A stretch of DNA of 36,989 nucleotides from the NCBI GenBank assembly GCA_016708955.1, contig JADJES010000016.1, positions 1 through 36,989 on the forward strand, written 5' to 3'. The notes beneath the pieces are model-generated. The model was not told the origin of the DNA. It worked only from the letters and a program-made list of their open reading frames with translations, and searched no databases. This DNA comes from Nitrosomonas sp. (GTDB lineage: Bacteria > Pseudomonadota > Gammaproteobacteria > Burkholderiales > Nitrosomonadaceae). Numbering within the stretch: position 1 is the first letter of the stretch; the number at the start of each line of letters is the position of its first letter. The translations under genes and the position numbers were made by a program. This document shows, piece by piece, positions 1 to 8,332 of the stretch.

Positions 1-4
1 TTAC

Positions 5-317
5 ATGAAAGAAGAGTTACGCAATATCTGGCATCAACCGGATAAACTCTCAGCTCAAAATGCATTGGATGAATGGGTAAAAAAGCCGCTGCTTCGGATG
101 TCCAACATGCTCAAGCAATTCTCTAAAACTATTGCAGCACACCGCTCAGGTATCCTGGCTTATTTCGATTTTAATGGTTTATCAACCGGGCCGTTGGAAG
201 GTACCAACAACAAGATAAAACTTTGCACAAAATGGCCTATGGTTTCAGAGAGATGTCGAGTTCTTTAAACTCAAAATTATGGCGCTGCATGAAACCAATT
301 ATGTCCTTGTCGGTTAA
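5..317 (+). pseudogene. ISL3-family transposase, C-terminal remnant
   Basis: This is the tail of a DDE transposase. The stretch GPLEGTNNKIK followed by an aromatic-rich AYGFRE segment is characteristic of the C-terminus of ISL3-type transposases. Reading is broken twice. Near 221-226 a T appears to be missing after the IKL codons, and the frame moves to read LHKMAYGFREM. Near 256-260 it shifts again to read EFFKLKIMALHETNY, ending at a TAA at 315-317. The upstream part lies outside the window or is lost, since the reading frame is already open at base 5. No terminal inverted repeat was identified. It cannot encode an active enzyme as read here. Confidence 0.75.
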
Positions 318-339
318 ACCCAAAAGTACGCACTTGCCG

Positions 340-1409
340 GATGAACCACAAAAGGACGGCTATTGCTGGCCTTGGATGACACCATCAATCCCAAGACTGG
401 CAAAAAGATTTTCGGCTGCGCGTCTTTCTTTGATCATGCTGCCAAGACCAATCAATCGAAATACCCCTGGTCACAAAATGTTGTGTCCATCGGTTTATTA
501 AAAAATTGTCAAAGGCCGCTGGGCTTGCTTACCGCTGGCGTTTCGTTTCTATCACATGGAAAAACGATAGCGACCAAGAAGGTTAGGGTTGAGGGCAAGA
601 TACCATCGTTTCAAACCAAATTTGAGCAGGCCATCGAAATGCTGCTGGAAATTTCTGCCGCTTTTCCTGGCACCCATTGCTGATCGTTACCGATAGCTGG
701 TTTGGAAACGACGGCTTGCTTAAACCGATGCGCAAAACCGTTGGACAGCACTGTCATATGCTTTCCAGATTGCGCGTCAATACCACTTTGTTTGCGTTAC
801 CACCCGAACACCAAAAACATCAGCTCGGCCGATCCAGAAAGTATGGCGACAAGATGGGCAATGCCACAACGCTGGCCAATGAATTCCATGAACGCGCTAC
901 CACTTATTCGGTTAACCTCTACGGCAAACAACGCGATGTTCTGGCCTTTGACAACATCATGATGTTGAAAACACTCAAATGTGCCGTGCGCGTTGTTTGG
1001 ATCTATCGAAGATCACAATGGGTCGCACTCTTTACCACCGATCTCGATCTCACCGTCGAGCAGATTATCGAATACTACGGCGCACGCTGGAAAATCGAAG
1101 CCGCTTTCCAAAAGAGATCAAGCAGGAAATCGGTAGCTCAAAAGCCAAACTCGAAACTACCATGCCGTTACCAACCATCTCAACTTCTGCATGATGGCCG
1201 CCACCGTAACCTGGATTTATGCCGATCACCTTGATAAAACACCGCAGCGTTGTTACGCTGTTAACAATCGAAGTCACTTTGCCTTTTCCGATGTCAGAAA
1301 ACTGATTACTCAGGCTGCGCTCAATAAGGATTTTGTTAGCTTTTGCCCTAAACCAGATAAACCCATTCTTAATTCTTTTATCGATGCATTATTGCGTATG
1401 GTTGCTTAA
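340..1409 (+). pseudogene. IS4-like DDE transposase, multiply frameshifted remnant
   Basis: One decayed transposase is spread over three frames. Around 363-683 it reads ALDDTINPKTGKKIFGC, containing a plausible first catalytic Asp. Around 680-1115 it reads LIVTDSWFGNDGLLKPMRK and then YYGARWKIEAAFQK; the latter resembles the Y-R-E-K region of IS4-group enzymes. From about 1116 the frame changes again through KEIKQEIGSS, then to MMAATVTWIYADH, ending at a TAA at 1407-1409. At least three indels separate these pieces, so no full protein can be made. It follows the ISL3 remnant directly, which suggests nested or sequential insertions. The 5' limit is approximate. Family assignment is from pattern recognition only. 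Confidence 0.65.
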
Positions 1410-1445
1410 GGGAAAATGTAAAGTTTAGTGCAAAACGGTGAAACT

Positions 1446-1718
1446 TCAGTCTTGATAGTCAACCAGAATGGCATCTTCGCCTTCAAAAGCAAAAGTCATT
1501 CGCCAATTCCCGTTTACCGTTACCGAGTAATGACCGGCAAGGCTGCCGCTTAAGGTATGTAATTTCCAACCTGGAATATTCATATCGCTTGCGTTTTTAG
1601 CAAGATCAAGTCTTATTAATTGCCTTCTTAATTTTGCCGAATGGTGTGGCTGAATTCCAGATAAACTGCCAGTGGTAAAGAAAGCGTGAAGCCCTTTATG
1701 CTTGAAAGTCTTTATCAT
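1446..1718 (-). CDS. higB: HigB-like (RelE/ParE fold) toxin, C-terminus clipped, antitoxin missing
   Basis: The 90-aa protein begins MIKTFKHKGL and contains GWKLHTLSGSLAGHYSVTVNGNWRMTF, typical of HigB mRNA interferases of type II toxin-antitoxin systems. It ends VDYQD, whereas family members usually end DYQDYH or similar, with higA starting immediately after. Here the DNA past the stop is only a short spacer followed by the decayed transposase, and no HigA-like helix-turn-helix frame is present. The simplest inference is that insertion removed the last codons and the antitoxin gene. Arg and His residues expected for RNA cleavage are still present (GHYSV, NWRMTF). Whether the toxin is expressed or inactive cannot be told from sequence. 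Confidence 0.8.
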   Translation of the reverse strand: MIKTFKHKGLHAFFTTGSLSGIQPHHSAKLRRQLIRLDLAKNASDMNIPGWKLHTLSGSLAGHYSVTVNGNWRMTFAFEGEDAILVDYQD

Positions 1719-1802
1719 GCCGGATTGTATACCGTAGCGTTACAGGTCGCAATTGATGCCGCACAAACCCATAATCATTCAATTTAACTTGGCTTTTAAT
1801 TG

Positions 1803-2985
1803 TTACAAACGTTCCAGCAAAATCTGCCTAATTTCTTCATCCTTCAGAACGATGGGATTGGTTTTCATGCTGCTGCCACGGCAGTTGGCGATGACTTTGT
1901 CGAACCCGGATTCTTGCAGGCCATAATGGGCTAGGCGTGGTAAGGCAAGTTCATTTGTCCAATCTGCTAACAGGTCAATCAAAGCAGTAAAAGCGGCTGC
2001 CGATTTTGAGAAATTTTTTTGGCAGAGAATTTCAGCGACTTGTACGTATTTTGCCAGTGCTCTGTTGTCAGGTTCCCGCGTCAGCATACTGTGAATATTG
2101 ACTCGGGTAGCGGAGGCGACCAGGGTGCCGCAGACGGCACCGTGCGGGATCGGGTAAAAAGCGCCTAATGGGATGCAAGCCATGTACCGAACCCAGGCCA
2201 ACTTGCGCCAGTGTGATACCGGAGAGCAGGGCGGCGTAGGCCATTTTCTCGCGATGTTGTGCAAGTTCTCCTTCTTGGCGATAGAGCGGGATCAGCGCAT
2301 CGCGGGCGGCTTGCAGGCCGCTGATCGCCAAGGCATCGGTGAATGCGTTGGATTTGAGGGAAACATACGATTCCAGCAGTTGCGTTAACGCGTCCATGCC
2401 GTTGGCGGCGATCACACTGGGCGGGCAACTGGCAAGTAAGTCCGGATCGACAATGGCATATTCGGCGACCAGTTTGTCATGGCGGAAGGATTTCTTAAAA
2501 CCGTTTTCGCCTTGTACGCTGAGTACGGCATTTTTGGTCGCTTCGCTGCCGGTGCCAGCGGTGGTGGGTACGGCGATGAACGGGATAGCTGGACCATCGT
2601 AGGGCAATTCCGGGCCGACACCTTCGAGATAATCCATCACGGAGCGCTGTACTTTCAGTAATCCGGCAATCGCTTTGGCGGCATCGAGAGCACTGCCGCC
2701 ACCGATTCCGGCCACGGCATCAAAAGTGTCATTGGCATAAATTTTGACGAGATCATCGATCAAAGCGGGGGAGGGTTCGTCGGCGACCATGCACTGCTGC
2801 CAACGGATTGATCGTTGCTGAAGTTGATCGATAAAAGGCTGCCAGTGGCTGGAGTCAATAAAAGATCGGGATCCTGTTACCAGTAGGATACGCGAACCAT
2901 AGCCCGCAATAATATCCGGTACTTTTTTTAAGCTGCCTGCGCCAAATTCGATGCGTGGCAATCGGGCGACGGAGAAATTGGCCAT
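1803..2985 (-). pseudogene. Iron-containing alcohol dehydrogenase, frameshifted
   Basis: This is a group III (iron-activated) alcohol dehydrogenase of about 390 residues in two frames. The N-terminal part (2985 to about 2175) carries the nucleotide-binding GIGGGSALDAAK at residues 93-104, PTTAGTGSE at 140-148 and the metal-site region MDALTQLLE at 197-205. The frame breaks after GSVHGL. The other frame resumes with PLGAFYPIPHG, which holds a metal-ligand His, and runs to the stop at 1803. Restoring one G and one C in short runs near 2172-2180 would give HGLASPLGAF, so sequence error is possible. The start ATG overlaps the stop of the upstream ABM gene by one base, so the two are translationally coupled. 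Substrate is unknown. Confidence 0.85.
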
Positions 2986-3287
2986 TAGCTGTTTACGATC
3001 GGATATAGGCCTTGATAGGCGACACCTTTGCGCGGTTCAACCATCCAATCCGCCACGGTATCGCGCCATGCCAGATAATGCGCAGTTTCTTTATGTGTAG
3101 CGGCATCCTGTTGGGTTTTATAGGCTTCGTAAAACACAAACTTTGCTGGATCATCTGCGGATTGCAGAATATCAAAACGAACGTTACCCGGTTCGCGAAT
3201 CGAGTTTTCGTGGTTTAACCGGCAGGCTTCCTTGAATGCTTCTACTTTTTCCGGTTTGACTGAAACAGTGACGATGGTTACATGCAT
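2985..3287 (-). CDS. ABM (antibiotic biosynthesis monooxygenase) domain protein
   Basis: This 100-aa protein has a single ferredoxin-like ABM domain: MHVTIVTVSVKPEKVEAF at the N-terminus, ENSIREPGNVRFDILQS, and FVFYEAYKTQQDAATHKET. This pattern is shared by YgiN/LsrG-type small monooxygenases and isomerases that act as dimers. Length is normal for a one-domain member. The start is supported by AAGGA about 9 bases upstream. Its stop overlaps the start of the alcohol dehydrogenase (TAATG), so the two form an operon. LsrG- and YgiN-like proteins often act on reactive carbonyls or quinols; the pairing with a dehydrogenase hints at carbonyl metabolism, but the substrate cannot be read from sequence. 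Confidence 0.85.
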   Translation of the reverse strand: MHVTIVTVSVKPEKVEAFKEACRLNHENSIREPGNVRFDILQSADDPAKFVFYEAYKTQQDAATHKETAHYLAWRDTVADWMVEPRKGVAYQGLYPIVNS

Positions 3288-3450
3288 GATCTTAATCCTT
3301 AATTAATTTCTGCGACTTAACCCGGATATTTGCTGTGTCCGGTTTGTTTTTGACTGTGTTTTCTATCATATACCATCAGTTTTTCCAAGCGTCTACTGCA
3401 TCGTTGCGTTTTGATCAGGAGATTCTGATTGCGCGTTTATACAAACCATT

Positions 3451-3595
3451 TAGCAGGCTGTTGAAAAACTATCTGTGTTGCGCTGCGGTATTAAAAACAA
3501 GCTCAGAAAGTTCATTTATCGCGCATAAACTGCGTTTTTTCACCTATTTTTGCCTTGTGTCGACTGCCGCGAATACGCTTCTCAACGACCTGTTA
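3451..3595 (-). repeat. MITE-like element, family A, copy 1 (inverted orientation)
   Basis: The element starts AGCAGGCTGTTGAAAAAC and ends with CTCAACGACCTGTTA. Its interior aligns along its whole length to the reverse complement of the copy at 7291-7438. Flanks are TTAG on the left and TTAA on the right. This copy carries more substitutions than the copy at 7291. It lies between the divergently oriented ABM operon and the diguanylate cyclase gene, ending about 75 bp before the cyclase start. Confidence 0.85.
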
Positions 3596-3669
3596 AATGA
3601 ACTTACAGTGCTCTCGATTAAGTAATGCGGCTATAATCACGAAATTGCCTTGTCATCTAAATCCTACAT

Positions 3670-4755
3670 ATGATTAATAAACAAGATGCCGGACCGCCTT
3701 CTCTGCTGAATCGATTAGTATCATTAACCACCATTCGAGATGTCGAGTTATTCGAGACTAGTTTGTTAAAAACATTGGCTGAGCTATTAAAAATTAATCA
3801 GATAGCCATGTACAGGCTCAGTCAAACCAACACGACATGCTGGTTGTCTACGCATTCAACCAACTTGTTTCAAGACGATAATAAAAGACAGTTTTCAGAG
3901 TCGCAAGAGATATATACCTCTGAAATCGTGATTCCTGAGGAGATCAAATCGGCACAGTTGTGGGTAGAGACAACAAAAAAACCCTATATTCAGCAACAGG
4001 GGGATCAATACTTAGTTGTTTATCCAATCTTTGCCGCCAACAAAATTGAAAGCTTGCTATCTTTTGAGCTTTCTCATTCATTAACCGAAGGAGAAATGCT
4101 CATTATCACTAGCTTGTTGAGTATCACCCATAACTTTCGCAGCCTGTTGGATGAGAGCCAGAAAGATAAGTTGACGGGTTTGCTGAACCGCCAAACTTTT
4201 GAAGCGAATATCAATAAAATCAGCTCGCTTACTTTAAATTCGGATATTAGCCAACAGCCTAATGGGGATGAGCAAAACCGGAGAAGACCTAAAACAGGAA
4301 CAGAAGAATTTTGTCTCGCTATTATTGATATTGATGATTTTAAGTCTATCAACGACCGGTTTGGTCATATTATGGGCGATGAAGTTCTATTACTATTATC
4401 CTATGTAATGAAACAAAATTTCCGCGCAAAGGATTTATTATTTCGTTTCGGCGGAGAAGAGTTTGTAGTCATTTTTTATGTCCCAGATCAAGCGGAAGCT
4501 GCTAAAGCACTGGAGCGTTTTCGGAAAAAAATTGAAGAATATCGCTTTCCGCAAATCAATACGGTCACGATTAGTATGGGTGCTACTTTGATTAGCGAAA
4601 CTCACCACCTCGCATCTGAAATTATTGGACGTGCAGATCAAGCGCTCTATCACGCGAAAAACAATGGGAAAAACCAACTGCATTTTTATGAAAGTCTTTT
4701 GGAAAGCGGGCACATTGTTGAGAAAAAAGAAACAGGTACCATCGATTTTTTCTAA
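3670..4755 (+). CDS. Diguanylate cyclase with N-terminal GAF-like sensor
   Basis: This 361-aa cytoplasmic protein synthesises cyclic di-GMP from GTP. Residues about 15-155 form a GAF-like sensory region with no membrane segment or signal peptide. The GGDEF domain begins at DKLTGLLNR (166-173). It carries IDIDDFKSINDRFGH (219-233, Mg/GTP-binding Asp) and the active-site GGEEF (261-265). An inhibitory I-site RxxD (RAKD, 252-255) sits the standard five residues before it, so product feedback inhibition is expected. About 25 extra hydrophilic residues (near 186-212) interrupt the domain after its first helix. The gene is monocistronic; an inverted repeat at 4899-4940 follows it. The ligand of the sensor is unknown. 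Confidence 0.93.
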   Translation: MINKQDAGPPSLLNRLVSLTTIRDVELFETSLLKTLAELLKINQIAMYRLSQTNTTCWLSTHSTNLFQDDNKRQFSESQEIYTSEIVIPEEIKSAQLWVETTKKPYIQQQGDQYLVVYPIFAANKIESLLSFELSHSLTEGEMLIITSLLSITHNFRSLLDESQKDKLTGLLNRQTFEANINKISSLTLNSDISQQPNGDEQNRRRPKTGTEEFCLAIIDIDDFKSINDRFGHIMGDEVLLLLSYVMKQNFRAKDLLFRFGGEEFVVIFYVPDQAEAAKALERFRKKIEEYRFPQINTVTISMGATLISETHHLASEIIGRADQALYHAKNNGKNQLHFYESLLESGHIVEKKETGTIDFF

Positions 4756-4898
4756 GTCTGTGTTGGACTAGAAACCCAATGTTTTCTGTAGTCTCTGTGG
4801 TTTAGAAGGAATGCCGCCCGTTTTTTTGACTGTTATCAGCTGGCCCGATTATCGGAAAGTTGCATATTACAGGCATATTTTTGATAGTAAGGGTGCCC

Positions 4899-4940
4899 TA
4901 GATAAACCCCCCATCAGCTTGCTGTGAGGTGGTTTATCTA
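4899..4940. terminator. Possible bidirectional terminator hairpin
   Basis: A ten-base perfect stem (TAGATAAACC at 4899-4908 with GGTTTATCTA at 4931-4940) extends by CC/GG after one mismatch, around a loop of about 16 bases. It lies between the convergent diguanylate cyclase and BON genes, where a shared terminator would be expected. There is no clear U-tract on either side, so factor-independent termination is uncertain. Confidence 0.4.
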
Positions 4941-4996
4941 CCTCTTCTCTAGATTCAGGAACGACAAACGATCTGAATACAAGGGAAGCAGTGTTT

Positions 4997-5569
4997 TTAC
5001 TTCTTGATGCTCATTTCGTTGAGCACTCTTTTTACGCCAGCGACTTTTCCTGCGAGTTCGAACGCTCGGTCTATTTGAGCTTGGTTATCTACAAATCCAC
5101 TGAGTTGGACTTCCCCATCTCGTGTCACTACGCTGATATCAGAGCTCTCGATGATAGAGTCGCTGAAAAGCGAGGCTTTTACCTTGGTCGTAATGACGCC
5201 GTCATTAATCTTGTCGCCTACACTGGTATCTTTAGCCTCGATGTCTATTTTGTTATCAACCTGTTTGACGCCTTCAACCTTCTGGGCAATCATAACGGCA
5301 CGATCAATTTGACTTTGGCTGTGCACAAAACCGCTCAGCTGAACTTCGCCTTTGCGGGTTTCGACTTTAATATCCAGGCTTTCCAAACCGGTGTCTTTGA
5401 GCAGGGCGGATTTAACTTTTGTGGTGATGACGCTGTCGTTGATTTCTGTTCCTACTGAGGTGTCTGGCTTAGTCTGATGCTCTTGGTATTTTTCCTGTCC
5501 GTAGGCTGCGCTAGACAAGCCGACGGCAAGCGAAATAGTTAAGATACTGAATTTGTTTTTGATATTCAT
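4997..5569 (-). CDS. Periplasmic BON-domain protein (OsmY-like)
   Basis: This 190-aa exported protein has two BON domains. The N-terminus MNIKNKFSILTISLAVGLSS followed by AAYGQ is a signal peptide with likely cleavage near residue 24. BON domain 1 spans about 43-111 and BON domain 2 about 119-188. They are obvious internal duplicates, each with DSVITTKVK or DGVITTKVK at its start and GEVQLSGFV in the middle. BON domains bind phospholipid surfaces; OsmY-type proteins are periplasmic and induced by osmotic or envelope stress. The start has GGAG about 10 bases upstream. The CsbD-like stress gene lies next upstream on the same strand but about 280 bp away, so they are probably separate transcripts. 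Confidence 0.92.
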   Translation of the reverse strand: MNIKNKFSILTISLAVGLSSAAYGQEKYQEHQTKPDTSVGTEINDSVITTKVKSALLKDTGLESLDIKVETRKGEVQLSGFVHSQSQIDRAVMIAQKVEGVKQVDNKIDIEAKDTSVGDKINDGVITTKVKASLFSDSIIESSDISVVTRDGEVQLSGFVDNQAQIDRAFELAGKVAGVKRVLNEMSIKK

Positions 5570-5847
5570 GATTTTTTCTCCAGAATTGAATTAATTGCTT
5601 ATGACTCCGGGCTGACAGAACAGCATGATGTTAGAGCAGAGCGATTATTGATTAGGGCGATGGTGCTTAAGTGCTGTGTGTGGTAATGAAAGCTTGGAAG
5701 CAGGCATCTGCCGAGATACTGCACGCGATATCCGAGGAATCATTGGTAAACTTTCCCTGAAGACGAAGCAGAAATGTACTATCGATACTTTACGCGGTTT
5801 TGCCGCGCACACTAAAAACGGCCTTGGTGTATGCGCGGCTGATTTTG

Positions 5848-6021
5848 TTATGCTTTCTTGACGGTTTCTTTCAAATCGCCAACACCTTTCTGTATTTTTC
5901 CTTCGACCTGCTTTTCCAGTCCTTTGGCTTGCTGCTCTTTGCTACCAACCAGTTTTCCGGCTTCTTCCTGAATTTTTCCAGCGATGTCTTTTGCTCCGCC
6001 TTTCACTTGATCTTTATTCAT
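5848..6021 (-). CDS. CsbD-family small stress protein
   Basis: This 57-aa protein begins MNKDQVKGGAKDIAGKIQEE and then continues AGKLVGSKEQQAKGLEKQ and VEGKIQKGVGDLKETVKKA. It is highly charged, Lys/Gly/Glu rich and predicted to be mostly helical, which is the CsbD pattern (general-stress proteins of unknown biochemical role, abundant in many proteobacteria). Length matches the usual 55-70 residues. The start is ATG at 6021 with a purine-rich GAGGAATTC upstream. Nothing in the sequence tells its function beyond the family. Confidence 0.88.
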   Translation of the reverse strand: MNKDQVKGGAKDIAGKIQEEAGKLVGSKEQQAKGLEKQVEGKIQKGVGDLKETVKKA

Positions 6022-6242
6022 GATGAATTCCTCATATTAAGTTGAAACATCTAAAAACGAATCGGGATCGGTTCGTATGCTACGAGTCACATTAATACTC
6101 TACGTGTGATGCAGCCATTTTAATGAAGAAGGGATTGCGCTTCTGTGCGCTTGGTAACATAGTGTTCAAAATAAATTTTGCTTATGACGAAGTTGCGTAT
6201 CCTCAGCGCGAAATGGTGAGGTCAGCAATTCAGGGGAAAGTT

Positions 6243-7637
6243 CTAACGATGGCGTGCGTGCGACTCGATGCGTTCGATGTGCACCAGCGGAACGAGCAGC
6301 CAGATTGCAGCCGTTGCGAGCGTGGAAATGATTACCAGCCAAGTGTATGCAAACGGTCCTTCGCCGAGTTCTGTGTACAAGTGTGCGCCGACGTTCTGTG
6401 AAGCCAGCGTACCGAGATTGAAAATGGACATAAGTAATGCAAAGAAGGTGGCTTCTGCACGCTTGGGGCATGCTCTCGCAGCAAGATCCAGAAATGCCAG
6501 AGTAGTGATCATACCGGTGATGCCCCAGATGACATGAATGAACAGTGCGGAAGTTTCACCGCGATAAGCCAGGTAAGTCAGCAAGGTTATTACCGATAAG
6601 CCGATGGCAAAATTGATCAAGTGGCGCAGCGGCATTGCTCGCGACAAGGGGGCATAGATGAACGCGCCAGCGATGCTAGTCGCCGCACCGACTGAGCTCA
6701 GGATGCCGATGTACTGTTGGCTAAAGCCGAGGACATCGGTTTGGTAGTAGAGGAACGCCGGGCCGAAGGACGGACTAAAATTGAACAAAAAGATAAATCC
6801 GGCTACCAGCCATACCGAACGCTCCCCAAATCCTTCCCGCAGTGCTGCCCAAATTTCCTTGAATCCGTTATTTTTTGGATCGACCTGTTTTTCGCGCACG
6901 AAAAATACAGTCATCAGCAGTACGATAAAAGGAAATATCGCTGCAACGGCAAAAGCGGCTTGCAGGTTCCTGTACTCGGCAAAATATCCGCCCAGCAGTC
7001 CCACGATAATTGATGCGGCGGTGACTGCGGTCCATTGCACCGATTGGAAAGCCCCGGTGAGTCCTTGTGATTTGCCATTCTCTACCATCAACGCATCGGT
7101 CAGCACATCGTTATAAGCCAGACCCAGTCCCATCGCCGTATAGAGAATGGCAAGTTCCCAGTAGGTATAATGTGACGAAAACCCGGCGGTCAATCCTGCC
7201 ATACAGGCGAGCGCAGAGGTCAGCAGTAGATAGCTCTTGCGCCGTTGGCCGAACAACGGAAGGAAGTCTGAGATCAATCCGTAGAGTGGTTTAACAGGCC
7301 GTTGAAAAACGTTTTCGAGGCAGCCGATGCAAGGCAAAAACAGGCGAAAAAGCGCAGTTTATGCGTAATAAATGAGCATTTTGAGCCTGTTTTTAACACC
7401 GCAGCGGCAACGCAGATAGTTTTTCAACGGCCTGTTAATGAACCATGGAATCGACGCAAGAAGAAAAAAAGTCGCGACGTCATCAGCCTCCAAGCCATGA
7501 TCTTTGAAGCTAATGGCGATCACCTGGATGGGCAGTGCGGACATGCCCTGAGCGAAATAGACGATAGCAAATAAGATTGCAAGGCGACGAGCCTCTGCAG
7601 TTTTAAACGGATGAAGATGATGCAGCCAATCTTTCAT
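6243..7637 (-). pseudogene. BT1/MFS-type transporter interrupted by a MITE
   Basis: This membrane transporter resembles the folate-biopterin (BT1) branch of the major facilitator superfamily. The N-terminal fragment (7637 down to about 7439) ends FFLLASIPWFI. The C-terminal fragment (from about 7291 down to 6243) resumes KPLYGLISDFLPLFGQRRKSY and contains about ten hydrophobic segments. Between them sits a 146-bp inverted-repeat element at 7291-7438. Removing it together with one copy of the flanking duplication restores the codons W-F-I-K-P-L-Y in frame, so the gene was intact before insertion. Both fragments are otherwise free of stops, which suggests a recent event. Substrate is unknown; BT1 relatives move pteridines or related molecules. 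Confidence 0.88.
7291..7438 (+). mobile_element. MITE-like element, family A, copy 2 (inserted in transporter)
   Basis: Terminal inverted repeats are near-perfect over 20 bases: TTAACAGGCCGTTGAAAAAC at the left and its complement at the right, running into a shared TTAA. A second, internal inverted repeat pairs AAAAACAGGC (7336-7345) with GCCTGTTTTT (7385-7394). There is no coding capacity for a transposase. The host gene is rejoined in frame if one TTAA (or equivalently TA) is taken as the target duplication. This is the best-preserved of the four copies and therefore probably the youngest. Confidence 0.9.
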
Positions 7638-8332
7638 GTGTGCGTCATACGGCTAAATGGTGTTGCTAATATTGAAATATTTCATCTTGCTTAACGATCC
7701 GCAGTGCTTCAGCCCAATTCGGCAGTGGTTCAATTGGGAGAAAAATTGCAAAAGTGTTAACTGAAATCATGATTTGCGGGTTCTGTCTTAGGAGAAGCGG
7801 CGTGGTGGGGGTAACTGGTGCACTTTTTGTATACGTTAATCAGCAACAAGATCTCGCGTTCTTTTGTTTTATCGGGCGTTATTTTGACCAATCATGAAGG
7901 TGACGAATTTTATCTCTCGGTCATGTTTTCTATCTGATCTTAATTGTGCTTAAGCGCATCAATCAAGAAGCTTTATATTTTTATTTCCACGGAGCTGTGC
8001 TTTGGAATTTTTGCTTACACGCGAATTTTGTGCGTAAGTGCTTCAAGTGTATTGGAAGGTTGGTTTTCAAAAGGCACCTCCAGAAATATTATATGTATTG
8101 ACTGTCACATAATATTATTCTGGAGGATTTATACTGAGGTGTTAGAGATACTCAACCATGATCTGGATTTGTTAGCTGGATTGCAAAGGAGAACCCATCT
8201 CATTAGTTGTTGCAATTAAACCAATCACGCCAGTCTATTTGCAGCCGCTGAAATCTACGTTGAAAACGTTGGTTTGTCAAGTGCTTGATAGCTCTGTGTA
8301 GAGGACAAATAAACTGTCCGGGTTTGTAGCAA
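7638..8332. other. Non-coding gap of about 700 bp
   Basis: No frame here looks like a protein: open frames are short and lack family resemblance, and the region is AT-rich. The one clear structure is the long imperfect palindrome at 8077-8126. The gap separates the interrupted transporter (transcribed leftward) from the HD-GYP gene (transcribed rightward), so promoters for both should lie here, but no confident promoter was picked. Confidence 0.5.
8077..8126. repeat. 50-bp imperfect palindrome
   Basis: CCTCCAGAA followed by ATATTAT at the left arm mirrors ATAATATTATTCTGGAGG at the right arm, with a two-base offset and a loop of about 15 bases. The arms are long for a simple operator and lack a U-tract for a terminator. 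The left side is preceded by GGCA, giving GGCACCTCCAGAAAT. That resembles the ends of the inverted-repeat element at 22855-23002, so a decayed mobile-element end is possible. Confidence 0.55.

Noticed and set aside
2165..2428. Extra minus-strand frame inside the alcohol dehydrogenase
   Set aside because: It is the third frame of the same gene; the two real frames already account for the whole enzyme.
3335..3625. Small plus-strand protein of 96 aa upstream of the diguanylate cyclase
   Set aside because: Most of the frame lies in MITE copy 1; it has no ribosome site or family resemblance.
4991..5458. Long plus-strand open frame opposite the BON-domain gene
   Set aside because: It is antisense to two obvious BON domains with a signal peptide. 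The plus-strand translation has no family resemblance and arises from the repeated codon pattern.
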